64,000 nt of DNA from Methanosarcina barkeri MS (GTDB lineage Archaea; Halobacteriota; Methanosarcinia; Methanosarcinales; Methanosarcinaceae). The position numbers and the translations under genes are program-made. Of this stretch, positions 36,453 to 44,860 are shown in pieces. The notes beneath the pieces are model-generated. The model had not been told where the DNA came from. It worked only from the letters and a program-made list of their open reading frames with translations, and did not search any database. The first letter of the stretch is position 1; each line of letters opens with the position of its first letter. The stretch is taken from the NCBI RefSeq assembly GCF_000970025.1, contig NZ_CP009528.1, forward strand, positions 1,475,168 through 1,539,167. Direction: 5' to 3'.

Positions 36453-37298
36453 ATTTATAACACCTCAATACCTGAGCATTATAGGCTTAGCATAACTTTT
36501 TGCGATATGATGTTGTTGATTTTTTGATAGTATTTCAATCGCTGGACCTGAAACTCCCCACCTGCCTGCTATTACAGGTGAGGAATTTACAGTCTCAAGT
36601 TCGATTAATAGATTTAGGAGGTTTTTCTTTGCCTTTTGAACAAAGATATATATGGCGAACTTCTATTTAATACTTTTCGTTAAATTAATAATAACTAATG
36701 CTATTATAATGTATAATTGTATTACTAAATTCGAGGAGCCGACATATAAAAACTGTCACAATTTTCAGATAATAAGTCTGATCAACTAACTTCTTCTCAT
36801 TGGATGAGCCTATCCCAAAACCTATTTTTATTTTAAATCATCATGAATTTAGAGGATCATTTTAGTGATTAAGTATTCAATTGATTGCTCCAAATACGAG
36901 ATTCAAAAATCAAATTTTGAGTTTCGGGATAGGCTCACGGATTAACCTTCATTAACCGCACTAACAGTCTTGAGGGTGGCGGACCACATAATAGAGTGTA
37001 TTGTTAATATTGCCAAGGGTCGTATATATAAATCGCAGTACCTGTTTAATAGTGGAGGAGGGTATAACTTACCAGTGGAGACTGTTGAATCTTATAAAGT
37101 ATATTGGGACTAAAACTCGGATCACATTCCCTCTAGTAAATTCACAAATTGTCTAAGGTCTACTATTATCTTCAAGTTTTTAGAGTTATGAATTACTGCA
37201 CTTACCTAAAAGTCACATGTTCAAATTTATTTTCAGTACATCTTAGTTATTTAAATTGTTTCTATAATTATATAATCAAGATTGTCTATTCATACAAA
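36453..37298. other. Intergenic region
   Basis: No gene apart from the MITE at 36805-36937. The frame starting near 37149 reads into the next gene but has no start signal until 37299. Confidence 0.6.
36805..36937. mobile_element. TGAGCC-family MITE-like element, copy 1
   Basis: 133 bp with inverted ends TGAGCCTATCCCAAAA and TTTCGGGATAGGCTCA. Interior AT-rich and non-coding. Further copies at 41034-41181 and, interrupted by an IS, 52490-53766. Confidence 0.8.
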
Positions 37299-37700
37299 AT
37301 GATGAAACGAACAACAAATTTCTTTGTATTAGTGTTATTGGTCTTGACATTATGTACTGCTACCGCAGGAGCTTCATCTAGTACTGCGTGTAATGTAAAA
37401 ATTGTCAAGTTCACAGTAAACAACCCAACTGGAACAGCACCAGCTAAAATCGGGTTCACAACTTATACGTCAGGCACTGTTAAAAGTGTTCAATACCAGG
37501 TATTGGATAAACATGGAAAGGTAGTTGCATCCTGCAGATCTTATTGTAAACACTGTACGGTAAAACATATCTGCAATTGCTCGCTTATCATAAAAAAGCC
37601 TGGTACCTATGACGTAAAAGTAACTGTATATGGTGCTGGAAATTGTCATGTACAGCAGACTAAAAAGTCAGCCATTAAAATAAAAGCTGCAAAAAAGTAA
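37299..37700 (+). CDS. Secreted PKD/Ig-like domain protein, Cys-rich
   Basis: 133 residues from the ATG at 37299 (MMKRTTNFF; a second ATG follows at once). Signal peptide to about residue 26 (ATAGASSS). The mature part is a single beta-sandwich with PKD-like features (VKFTVNNPTGTAPAKIGFTT, GTYDVKVTVYGAG). It contains a Cys/His cluster, CRSYCKHCTVKHICNC (about 78-93), that could bind metal or form disulfides. Lysine-rich C-terminus. Followed by a clear terminator, so it is a single-gene unit. Confidence 0.75.
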   Translation: MMKRTTNFFVLVLLVLTLCTATAGASSSTACNVKIVKFTVNNPTGTAPAKIGFTTYTSGTVKSVQYQVLDKHGKVVASCRSYCKHCTVKHICNCSLIIKKPGTYDVKVTVYGAGNCHVQQTKKSAIKIKAAKK

Positions 37701-37724
37701 CTGTAAAGCAATAAAGGTAAAGTA

Positions 37725-37757
37725 ATAAAGGGATAATTCCCTTTTTACTTTTTATTT
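37725..37757 (+). terminator. Hairpin terminator of the PKD-like gene
   Basis: AAAGGGA (37727-37733), loop TAAT, TCCCTTT (37738-37744), then TTACTTTTTATTTT. About 25 nt after the stop codon. Confidence 0.75.
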
Positions 37758-37880
37758 TAACACTGTCAGATCTGCCTTATTGGGTGCTTTTGCTTCCAGT
37801 CCCAAGATCTGGTTTCATGCTTTTCTTGCTCTAACTTTTTCTGCCTAATTTTCTCTCTTTCCAATTTTTTCCTCTTTTCT

Positions 37881-38105
37881 CTTACCTTACCTTACCTTAC
37901 CTTACCTTACCTTACCTTACCTTACCTTACCTTACCTTACCTTACCTTACCTTACCTTACCTTACCTTACCTTACCTTACCTTACCTTACCTTACCTTAC
38001 CTTACCTTACCTTACCTTACCTTACCTTACCTTACCTTACCTTACCTTACCTTACCTTACCTTACCTTACCTTACCTTACCTTACCTTACCTTACCTTAC
38101 CTTAC
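37881..38105. repeat. Pentanucleotide repeat CTTAC, 45 perfect copies
   Basis: 225 bp of uninterrupted CTTAC. On the minus strand the unit is GTAAG and every frame is stopped by TAA, so it is not a coding contingency repeat. It lies 130 bp beyond the 3' end of the LysE-type gene (minus strand). Confidence 0.98.
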
Positions 38106-38232
38106 CTGGCAGCCTCTCTAGCTTGTCTTTCTTTCTCTTCAATCTCTTTTATAACACGGTATATTCTTCTTGCTTTACTTTTTCGTATTCCGTTCTTAAT
38201 GTCACATTCTTTTCCGTCTGTGAACAGACCAA

Positions 38233-38859
38233 TCATATAATATTTAGTGAACTCAAGCCCATTTTAATAAAAGTCAATCCGAAGATAATCTGTGCAATTC
38301 CCAGAACGCGGATAATAGAAAAGTAGTGTTTACTATTTATAAAGGACTTTGACTTTTCTACAATTAGTGTGATGACTACCTTTGACCCGACAAGAAAGAT
38401 ATAAAACCCTAATATAAACAGAACTGTAGCTGAAACATGAGTGTTCAGGCTCCTATAAATTATCGGTCCACCTATGGAAAACCAGAAAACGTATGGATGC
38501 GGGTTTCCAAAATTTACAATAACTCCTTTTTTAAGGGCATCCTCTTTTTCTACATTTAATTCAAGACTGTCTTTTTTGATTTTCAGTAATTCGATTCCTG
38601 AATATATGAGATATGAAGCCCCAAAAAACGCAATGATTCCGATAATAAAGTCATAACTTTTCAGATGCGACAGCACATACAATACGGATAAAACAATTGG
38701 CAGGTCCGTAATTAGAGGCGACACTGCAACCTTTATTCCTTCCCACTTGCCGTACTGTAGAGTTTCAGAAATGGTCACAGCAAGCAGTGGACCTGGGGAT
38801 GTTCCTGCAGCAAGGCCGAGAAACGAACCCAGGGCTAAAAATTCAATAAGATCCAGCAC
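38233..38859 (-). CDS. LysE/RhtB-family exporter
   Basis: 208 residues with six hydrophobic segments in the LysE pattern and the family motif GTSPGPLLAVTISETLQYG near residues 19-37, plus NFGNPHPYVFW near 116. Members export amino acids or other small solutes by proton exchange. No adjacent regulator or biosynthetic gene points to the substrate. Confidence 0.9.
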   Translation of the reverse strand: MLDLIEFLALGSFLGLAAGTSPGPLLAVTISETLQYGKWEGIKVAVSPLITDLPIVLSVLYVLSHLKSYDFIIGIIAFFGASYLIYSGIELLKIKKDSLELNVEKEDALKKGVIVNFGNPHPYVFWFSIGGPIIYRSLNTHVSATVLFILGFYIFLVGSKVVITLIVEKSKSFINSKHYFSIIRVLGIAQIIFGLTFIKMGLSSLNII

Positions 38860-39154
38860 CTTTAATGCCTCATTTTTTATATCAATCCAAGGAAATGTCA
38901 GTCCAGGAAATCTGCCTTAAATCTCGAGCAGCCATTAATTCCCAACTCAGTTAGTCAGATGCCTGATTTAAAGCTATAATAATTTTAAGGTATATAATAG
39001 TACAACACTGATACATAATAATCATTGACACTCATTAATTATCTCAAAAATACCTTAATTTATATCATTAATACTCATTAGTGATCTCTAAAATACCTTA
39101 ATTCATACTGAATTTTGGGCCTTGAATCTTTAAATTCTTAAAAAAAGGAGGTTT

Positions 39155-39907
39155 TTATGCCTCTATTTTTGAAAACAAAAATGCTCCGACCATGCAGACA
39201 AGAGCCGAGAGCAAACCTATTATTGCCAGGTCATTATAGATACCAAACACGTTCATTCCGGCAATGGCTCCTCTTAAGCCGTCTACCCCATAGGTAAGGG
39301 GATCGATCCTGCTTATGAAATAGATCGCTGGCGGCAGGTTTTCGAGGGGGAAGAGGGCGCCGGACAGGAAGAAGATAGGCATAATCAGGAAGTTCATGAT
39401 TAACTGGAAACCCTGCATATCTTTCATTTTTGAGGCTATGGCAAGGCCCAGACCTGTAAAGAAGATAGCTATTAAGGACATGAAGACCAGCCCGACGGCA
39501 AGGCTTGCAAGACCTGGAACTCTAAACCCAAGTAGATAGGTCAAGCCCAGCACGATCAAACCCTGGATCATGGCTATGGTTGCGCCTCCAAGGGTTTTTC
39601 CGATCATAATTTCTGTCCTTGAGATCGGAGCTACCATGGTCTCTTTGAGAAAGCCGAATTGTCTGTCCCAGATAACCTCAAGCCCCGAAAAGATAGCAGT
39701 AAACAGAATAGACATTGAGACGATTCCTGGTGCAAGAAAATCCAGGTAGTTTGCTCCTCCACTTGCCCTGGAATACATTGGGCCGAACCCGAACCCAAAT
39801 GTAATCAGAAAGAGTAGAGGCTGTCCGAGAGAACCCAGCAGTCTGGACTTTGAGCGCCAGTAGTGTTTTAGCTGCCTGAGCCATAGGATATAAATTACCT
39901 CGATCAA
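39155..39907 (-). CDS. ABC-2 type exporter permease
   Basis: 250 residues with six membrane segments of the ABC-2 (DrrB-like) family: LRQLKHYWRSKSRLLGSL at the N-terminus, APISRTEIMIGKTLGG in the cytoplasmic loop, and the FLSGALFPLENLPPAIYFIS region before the last helix. It overlaps the ATPase gene by 4 nt and forms an export pair for an unknown substrate (drug, lipid or polysaccharide). Confidence 0.93.
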   Translation of the reverse strand: MIEVIYILWLRQLKHYWRSKSRLLGSLGQPLLFLITFGFGFGPMYSRASGGANYLDFLAPGIVSMSILFTAIFSGLEVIWDRQFGFLKETMVAPISRTEIMIGKTLGGATIAMIQGLIVLGLTYLLGFRVPGLASLAVGLVFMSLIAIFFTGLGLAIASKMKDMQGFQLIMNFLIMPIFFLSGALFPLENLPPAIYFISRIDPLTYGVDGLRGAIAGMNVFGIYNDLAIIGLLSALVCMVGAFLFSKIEA

Positions 39908-40704
39908 TGCCTGGCCCTCCTTCTCATACCCCTTATAGCTCGTACTCTGTGCCCAGACTCGCTATCATCTCTGATGTCCCGGCCTGTTAATTTCAGAAAA
40001 GCCTCTTCTAAGGATTCGGTTTCTGTCCGTTTCTTTATTTCTTCAACAGTGCCGGATTCTATAATTTTTCCGTGATCAATGATTGCAATCTGGTCTGCAA
40101 CTGCTTCGGCTTCTTCCATGTAATGCGTGGTCAGAAAAATTGTCATCTTTCTTTCTTTGTTCAACTTTTTGATATGGTCCCATATAGAATTTCGAGTCTG
40201 GGGATCAAGGCCTACAGTGGGCTCGTCAAGGAAAAGGATTTTAGGGTAGTGAACAAGCGACCTTGCAATCTCAAGCCTGCGCTTCATGCCGCCTGAATAG
40301 TTTTTCACATAATCTTCCCGCCTGTTCCAGAGCCCGACAATTTCAAGGGCTTTTCGGATTCTTTCGTCCCTTTCTTTTTTAGGTACCTTATAGATGACTG
40401 CATGGTAAACAATATTCTCGTAAGCAGTCAGTTCTTCATCAAGGCTGGAGTCCTGAAAAACTATCCCGAAAGATGCACGGGCTTTGTCCTGCTCTTTAAG
40501 CGCATTGAAACCATTAATGCTTATTTTTCCTGATGTGGGTTTCAAAACAGTTGTGAGCATTTTGATAGTTGTGGACTTACCTGCCCCGTTTGGCCCGAGA
40601 AAAGCAAAGATCGAACCGGTTTCAACATTGAAACTGATATCTTTTACAGCCGTAAAGTCATCAAATTTCTTTGTAAGAGATTGGACTGAGAGTATGTTTT
40701 GCAT
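39904..40704 (-). CDS. ABC-2 type exporter ATPase
   Basis: 266 residues. Walker A GPNGAGKST (about 35-43), Q-loop VFQD, signature YSGGMKRRLEIAR, Walker B ILFLDEPTVGLD and switch His LTTHYMEEAEA. The C-terminal SLEEAFLKLTGRDIR is typical of DrrA-like exporters. The ATG at 40704 begins the two-gene operon with the permease. Confidence 0.94.
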   Translation of the reverse strand: MQNILSVQSLTKKFDDFTAVKDISFNVETGSIFAFLGPNGAGKSTTIKMLTTVLKPTSGKISINGFNALKEQDKARASFGIVFQDSSLDEELTAYENIVYHAVIYKVPKKERDERIRKALEIVGLWNRREDYVKNYSGGMKRRLEIARSLVHYPKILFLDEPTVGLDPQTRNSIWDHIKKLNKERKMTIFLTTHYMEEAEAVADQIAIIDHGKIIESGTVEEIKKRTETESLEEAFLKLTGRDIRDDSESGHRVRAIRGMRRRARH

Positions 40705-41773
40705 GGGCGAACCTGAAATGTTTTTTTTAATAAGGAAAGGCTAAATAACAGAATTTTTTCTGCAATATTTTTCTGCAATATTTTTCTGTAATATTTTTTT
40801 ATAATATTTCTATGTAATCTTTTTTATAATATATCTTCTGTAAGATCTCTGAGGGCGAATCTCTTCAGTTAAATTTTTTATGTTAAAAATATATTATCTC
40901 AATCTCTGCGAGTTCTGGGAGAATTCTACGGAAATTCAACAGAAATAAAGTATTTTTAGAGAAGTTATCTATAATCATTCTCATATAATTATTTTATTTT
41001 TCAGAGATGAATGCAACATACAAGTCCTATTACTGAGTCTATCCCAAAAGCCACTTTACTCTTAATCATTGGGAATTCTCAGAATTATTTTCATGATCAT
41101 AAGATTGATTGATTGATTGATTGATTGATTATTCAAAATACAAGGTATAAGAAGCAAATTTCAAGTTTTGGGATGAACTCACTAATTATGAATTGTATTA
41201 TACTCAATTATAATTTATATCTTACTTATTATATATAACACAACTTATAATTCTATTGTACAACGCTTATAAATTCCATTATATAGCTTTATAAATACTA
41301 TTGTGTAAATCTTATCATTCTTTATATAGGTTCTTATATGAGCCGATTCCAAATGCAGACCTAATTGGAAGTGATGAGACTAGAACGTCAGACTCTTTAA
41401 GAATAATTAGTAGCAGTCGTAGGAATTAGTAGCAGTCGTGTCAGAACAGATAACTAGAATCGAGAATGTTTCTTCCGGCTTGGCTTGGGACCAATTGCCG
41501 TTAGATAGCGACTCATAATACTCGATATCGCTGTCAACGGTGCCTATGAGAATGTGATCGAGTTGGCTCCTGGAAGGCAGAAATCTGGTAGTACGATCGA
41601 TGGGCCTGAAGTGCGAAAAGCGATAACTGACTGATACTATGGATGGTGACAAAGATGCTTTTGAATGATACTTTTGAACTACATAGGAAAAAATACCACT
41701 TCTGAGAGCTAGCATAATGCTCAAAACCAGAGTCAACTAGCGTATCGATGTAAAAACAGCCAGAGGTACCTTA
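40705..41773. other. Intergenic region with several repeats
   Basis: 1.07 kb without a gene. Contains degenerate TTTTTCTGCAATAT repeats (about 40757-40835), a MITE (41034-41181) holding an ATTG/GATT run (41104-41130), and the promoter of the methyltransferase gene. A minus-strand frame at 41407-41736 has no ribosome-binding site. Confidence 0.6.
41034..41181. mobile_element. TGAGCC-family MITE-like element, copy 2, expanded
   Basis: Begins TGAGTCTATCCCAAAAGCCA and ends TTTTGGGATGAACTCA. It matches 36805-36937 at the ends and in the interior (AATCAT..GAATT, ATTCAAAATAC) but is about 15 bp longer because of a GATT tetranucleotide run near its centre. Confidence 0.75.
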
Positions 41774-42778
41774 ATGGGTTTTCGAAATAGAGTGAGTTTG
41801 CGTGATTCAATGAGGGGAATCGTTGAAGAACCCCTACTTCAACTGGTTCCGAAACGTTTTGATTATATAGGGAATGTGGCCGTAATTTCGATTCCTCCGG
41901 AACTTGCGGCTTATAAAGAAGCTATTGCTTCAAAGCTATTTTCCATGCGGGGCAATACGCGGGCTGTGCTTAATAAGGTGAGCAAACTCGGAGGAGAGCA
42001 CAGGGTTGCGGATTTTGAGCTTCTGCTTGGGGAAACGACTGAGACCATTCACAGAGAAAACGGCTATACCTACAAGCTGGATGTCAAAAAAGTCTTTTTT
42101 AATCCCCGGCTGTACTCTGAGAGAAGGCGGGTAACCTCAAATATTAAGTCGGGAGAAATTATCATAATTCCTTTTGCCGGAGTGGGCCCTTTTGTACTTC
42201 CTGCTGCAGGAAAAGGGGCAAAGGTTTATGCTCTCGAAATAAATCCCGACGCCTGTGCCTGGCTGAGGGAAAATATCAGGATTAACAGGTTTGAAGGGCA
42301 AGTAATCGTAATTCAGGATGATTTTGAGAATCTTTTTCGGACTGGGGAGATTTTCCAGATACTTGATTCAAAAACCCATAAAGAATCCCAAAATGGCGAA
42401 AGTGGTGGAAATTGCAAAAAAGTAATACCTGGCGAAAAAATCGAAAACGGTGAAAAAGCCGGAAATAAGGATTTTTCTGGCCTGCCCGCCTGTTCAGGTC
42501 CAGGCAAAGGAACGAATAAAGAGCTTCAGGTTCAGGGCAGCGGGTTTGATAGAGCCATAGTGCCTACACCATATGGAATGGATCATTTTCTTGTTGAAAT
42601 CACAAAACTTGTTCGGAAGGAAGGGCATATTCACTTCTACACTTTCAAAGCCGAATCTCAGATTCCTGGGCTGATCAATGAATATGAAAAAATGGGACTT
42701 GAAGTGGAGCTGTACAGGCGGACAGGAAATGTTGCTCCAGGCATCAGCAGGTGGGTTTTTGACCTTATTAAAAAATAG
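41774..42778 (+). CDS. Trm5/Met-10-like SAM methyltransferase with altered motif
   Basis: 334 residues; the ATG follows GAGGTACCTTA. Met-10/Trm5 architecture: an N-terminal beta domain, the FFNPRLYSERRRV motif, the SAM-binding loop PFAGVGPFVLPAAGKGAKVYA (about residues 138-158) and ALEINPDACAWLREN. In Trm5 this fold methylates G37 N1 of tRNA. Two oddities: the usual NPPY-type catalytic motif reads VPTPYGMDHFL, and a lysine/glycine-rich insert of about 55 residues (about 200-255) precedes it. It could be a Trm5 paralogue of the TYW2/aTrm5 group with another tRNA target. Fold is secure, exact reaction is not. Confidence 0.8.
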   Translation: MGFRNRVSLRDSMRGIVEEPLLQLVPKRFDYIGNVAVISIPPELAAYKEAIASKLFSMRGNTRAVLNKVSKLGGEHRVADFELLLGETTETIHRENGYTYKLDVKKVFFNPRLYSERRRVTSNIKSGEIIIIPFAGVGPFVLPAAGKGAKVYALEINPDACAWLRENIRINRFEGQVIVIQDDFENLFRTGEIFQILDSKTHKESQNGESGGNCKKVIPGEKIENGEKAGNKDFSGLPACSGPGKGTNKELQVQGSGFDRAIVPTPYGMDHFLVEITKLVRKEGHIHFYTFKAESQIPGLINEYEKMGLEVELYRRTGNVAPGISRWVFDLIKK

Positions 42779-42840
42779 GTATGAAATAAGAAAGTGTAGA
42801 GACTTTGAGTTATAAACAAGTAAAGATTTTAATTTCTCAT

Positions 42841-42910
42841 CTGGTAGATCTTTTCAGTCCTTATCTGGTAGATCTTTTGAGTATTCATTGGGTAGATCTT
42901 TTCAGTCCTC
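42841..42910. repeat. 24-bp tandem repeat overlapping the flavoprotein gene 3' end
   Basis: Unit CTGGTAGATCTTTTCAGTCC + TTAT, nearly three copies; the last includes the stop codon and last residues of the gene on the minus strand. Confidence 0.85.
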
Positions 42911-44332
42911 AAACCCGATATGTTTAAGGAAATGATGATAATTTTCAGGCGGCAGCCGCGAATAAAAGGCCCTGGTTACAACTTCGTTCAGGGACGGGTG
43001 AATATCCATACCCCGCATTATTGGTTCAGGACTTCTTAACTCCGTATACATGAGAGGAATTATCTGATGGATCAGGACTGAAGCATGCGGGCCTATTATG
43101 TGGGCTCCCAGGATTTTTTCTTCCTCCGAATCCAGAATCACTTTTACGAAATAATCTCTGATTCCCATAGCCGATCCTTTTGCAGTATCTTCAAAAAACT
43201 TGAGGCCTATGAGGATTCTTTCCTCTCCATACTTTTCTACGGCTTCTTGCTCTCTCATGCCTACTCCGGCAATTTCAGGATAGGAAAATACTGCGTGGGG
43301 TACGGCATGATAGTCTGCCTTTACTTTTTCTTTCAGGATTGCATTAAGGTAAACTATTCCGGACTCATAGTTTGCTACATGCTTTAGCAGGTATTTTCCG
43401 TTTGCGTCTCCAAACGCCCAGATATTCGGTTGTGAGGTCTCAAGAAACTCATTCACCAGAATCCAGCCCTTGGTATCTGTTTTGATCCCGGCTTTTTCGG
43501 GATGGAGAATATCGGTATTCGGGGCTCTTCCTGTTGCCACAAGGATTTCGTCTACAGTGACTTTTACCTCCTTTCCAGAATTTCTATCCCTTGCAACAAC
43601 CGTTTTCTGCCCGTTGTCTTCTTTTCGAACCTCTATAGCTTCGTGGTTTGTAATTATCTGCATGTACTCCGACATCTTCATACTTGCAAGTCTGGATATC
43701 TCGGGTTCCTCCTGTGGAAGAAACTGGGAATTTCTTCCGATCACTGTGACACTGGCTCCCATAGCGGAAAAAAAATGCCCATATTCGGCTGCAATGAAAC
43801 TCCCTCCTAAGATGGCGAGCTTTTTTGGGCATTCCGTGAGCTTAAGCACAGTATCACTTGTAAGGTATCCTGCTTCTTCGAGGCCTTTAATGGGAGGAAT
43901 TGAAGGTTTTGAGCCGGTACAGAGAAAGATCATTTCAGAGTGAAGGGTTTTTTCACCTACTTTCAGGGTGTAAGGTGAGATAAACTCTGCACTTTCTTGA
44001 TAGTAATCAAGATACGGGTCATCGGTCAAACTCTTCCTTATTGCCTCGATATCTTCTCCGATTTTCCTGCGCATTCTTTCCATAATGGCAAGGAAATCTA
44101 TGTCTTTTATTTCAAGCTTAATTCCAAAAATAGATGCAGTTTCAATTTCCCGGATTAGTTCGGCAGGATAAAGCAGGATTTTTGAAGGAATACACCCTCT
44201 GGTAAGGCAGATCCCGCCTGGTTCATCTTTGTCGATAACGGCAACTCTCATTTTCGGGTTTGAATCAAAAATAGGATTTATGTAGTTCATTGCAGAACCC
44301 GTACCTATTATAATAATGTCGTAGTTTTCCAT
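42902..44332 (-). CDS. Dihydrolipoamide-dehydrogenase-like flavoprotein disulfide reductase
   Basis: 476 residues of the class I pyridine nucleotide-disulfide oxidoreductase family. FAD-binding IIIIGTGSA at the N-terminus, redox-active disulfide GGICLTRGCIPSK (about 39-51), NAD-binding LGGSFIAAEYGH, ATGRAPNTD, and the C-terminal dimer His-Glu pair region (IHPSLNEVV). Family members oxidise dihydrolipoamide, mycothiol, mercuric ion or other thiols. No lipoyl enzyme genes adjoin, and Methanosarcina lacks a standard pyruvate dehydrogenase, so the substrate is open. The ATG at 44332 opens leftward from a region with palindromic repeats. Confidence 0.88.
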   Translation of the reverse strand: MENYDIIIIGTGSAMNYINPIFDSNPKMRVAVIDKDEPGGICLTRGCIPSKILLYPAELIREIETASIFGIKLEIKDIDFLAIMERMRRKIGEDIEAIRKSLTDDPYLDYYQESAEFISPYTLKVGEKTLHSEMIFLCTGSKPSIPPIKGLEEAGYLTSDTVLKLTECPKKLAILGGSFIAAEYGHFFSAMGASVTVIGRNSQFLPQEEPEISRLASMKMSEYMQIITNHEAIEVRKEDNGQKTVVARDRNSGKEVKVTVDEILVATGRAPNTDILHPEKAGIKTDTKGWILVNEFLETSQPNIWAFGDANGKYLLKHVANYESGIVYLNAILKEKVKADYHAVPHAVFSYPEIAGVGMREQEAVEKYGEERILIGLKFFEDTAKGSAMGIRDYFVKVILDSEEEKILGAHIIGPHASVLIHQIIPLMYTELRSPEPIMRGMDIHPSLNEVVTRAFYSRLPPENYHHFLKHIGFED

Positions 44333-44403
44333 ACTTATCCCTCACCACACATATAACACGCAGCTTTGCCAGATATAATATACTATTTATTTACGGTTAT
44401 ATT

Positions 44404-44503
44404 TATGGACCATAGTTTTGAATAATTTATGGACCATAGTTTTGAATAATTTATGGACCATAGTTTTGAATAATTTATGGACCATAGTTTTGAATAATTT
44501 ATG
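44404..44503. repeat. 24-bp tandem array with a palindromic core
   Basis: Four perfect units of TTTATGGACCATAGTTTTGA + ATAA, then a partial fifth. Each unit has the 11-bp palindrome TATGGACCATA (at 44404, 44428, 44452 and 44476). It lies 70-170 bp upstream of the flavoprotein start (minus strand), a position suited to regulator binding. Confidence 0.9.
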
Positions 44504-44519
44504 GGAAGCACGTAAAGGT

Positions 44520-44652
44520 AGTGCGTCAATTTTTCCTTAAAATCATAAATCTCAACAAACTATTGGGTAGAAAATTCTATATCGGTAGATCAATTTTCTT
44601 CATAGTACGCAAAAACTTGACTTCAAATTTACAGCAAATTTGAGACACTGCC
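44520..44652. mobile_element. AGTGT-family MITE-like element, copy 3
   Basis: Begins AGTGCGTCAATTTTTCCTTA and ends AATTTGAGACACTGCC. Interior shared with copies at 15.7 and 35.4 kb (GGTAGATCAATTTTCTTCAT, AGTACGCAAAAACTTGAC). Confidence 0.75.
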
Positions 44653-44860
44653 GAGAAGATTAAGTTTGAGAAATCCTGAATAATAAAATGTGAGGCAAAA
44701 GTTATTTTATTCATTGGATAATCTCTATAGGACTTAAAATATTTGCGTAAATTTATCTCGATTACAATTGCTAAAACAGATATTTTTAAATTTTAATACA
44801 TATTTTTAAATCATCTCTAAAAGAAAAACAACTACTTATTTATAAAGATAAGCTTATCCT

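Noticed and set aside
37881-38105. Phase-variable coding repeat
   Set aside because: CTTAC/GTAAG repeats contain a stop in all minus-strand frames, and the plus-strand frame has no gene context.
41407-41736. 109-aa minus-strand frame upstream of the Trm5-like gene
   Set aside because: No ribosome-binding site; composition rich in Ser/Arg without a domain; lies in the promoter side of the plus-strand gene.
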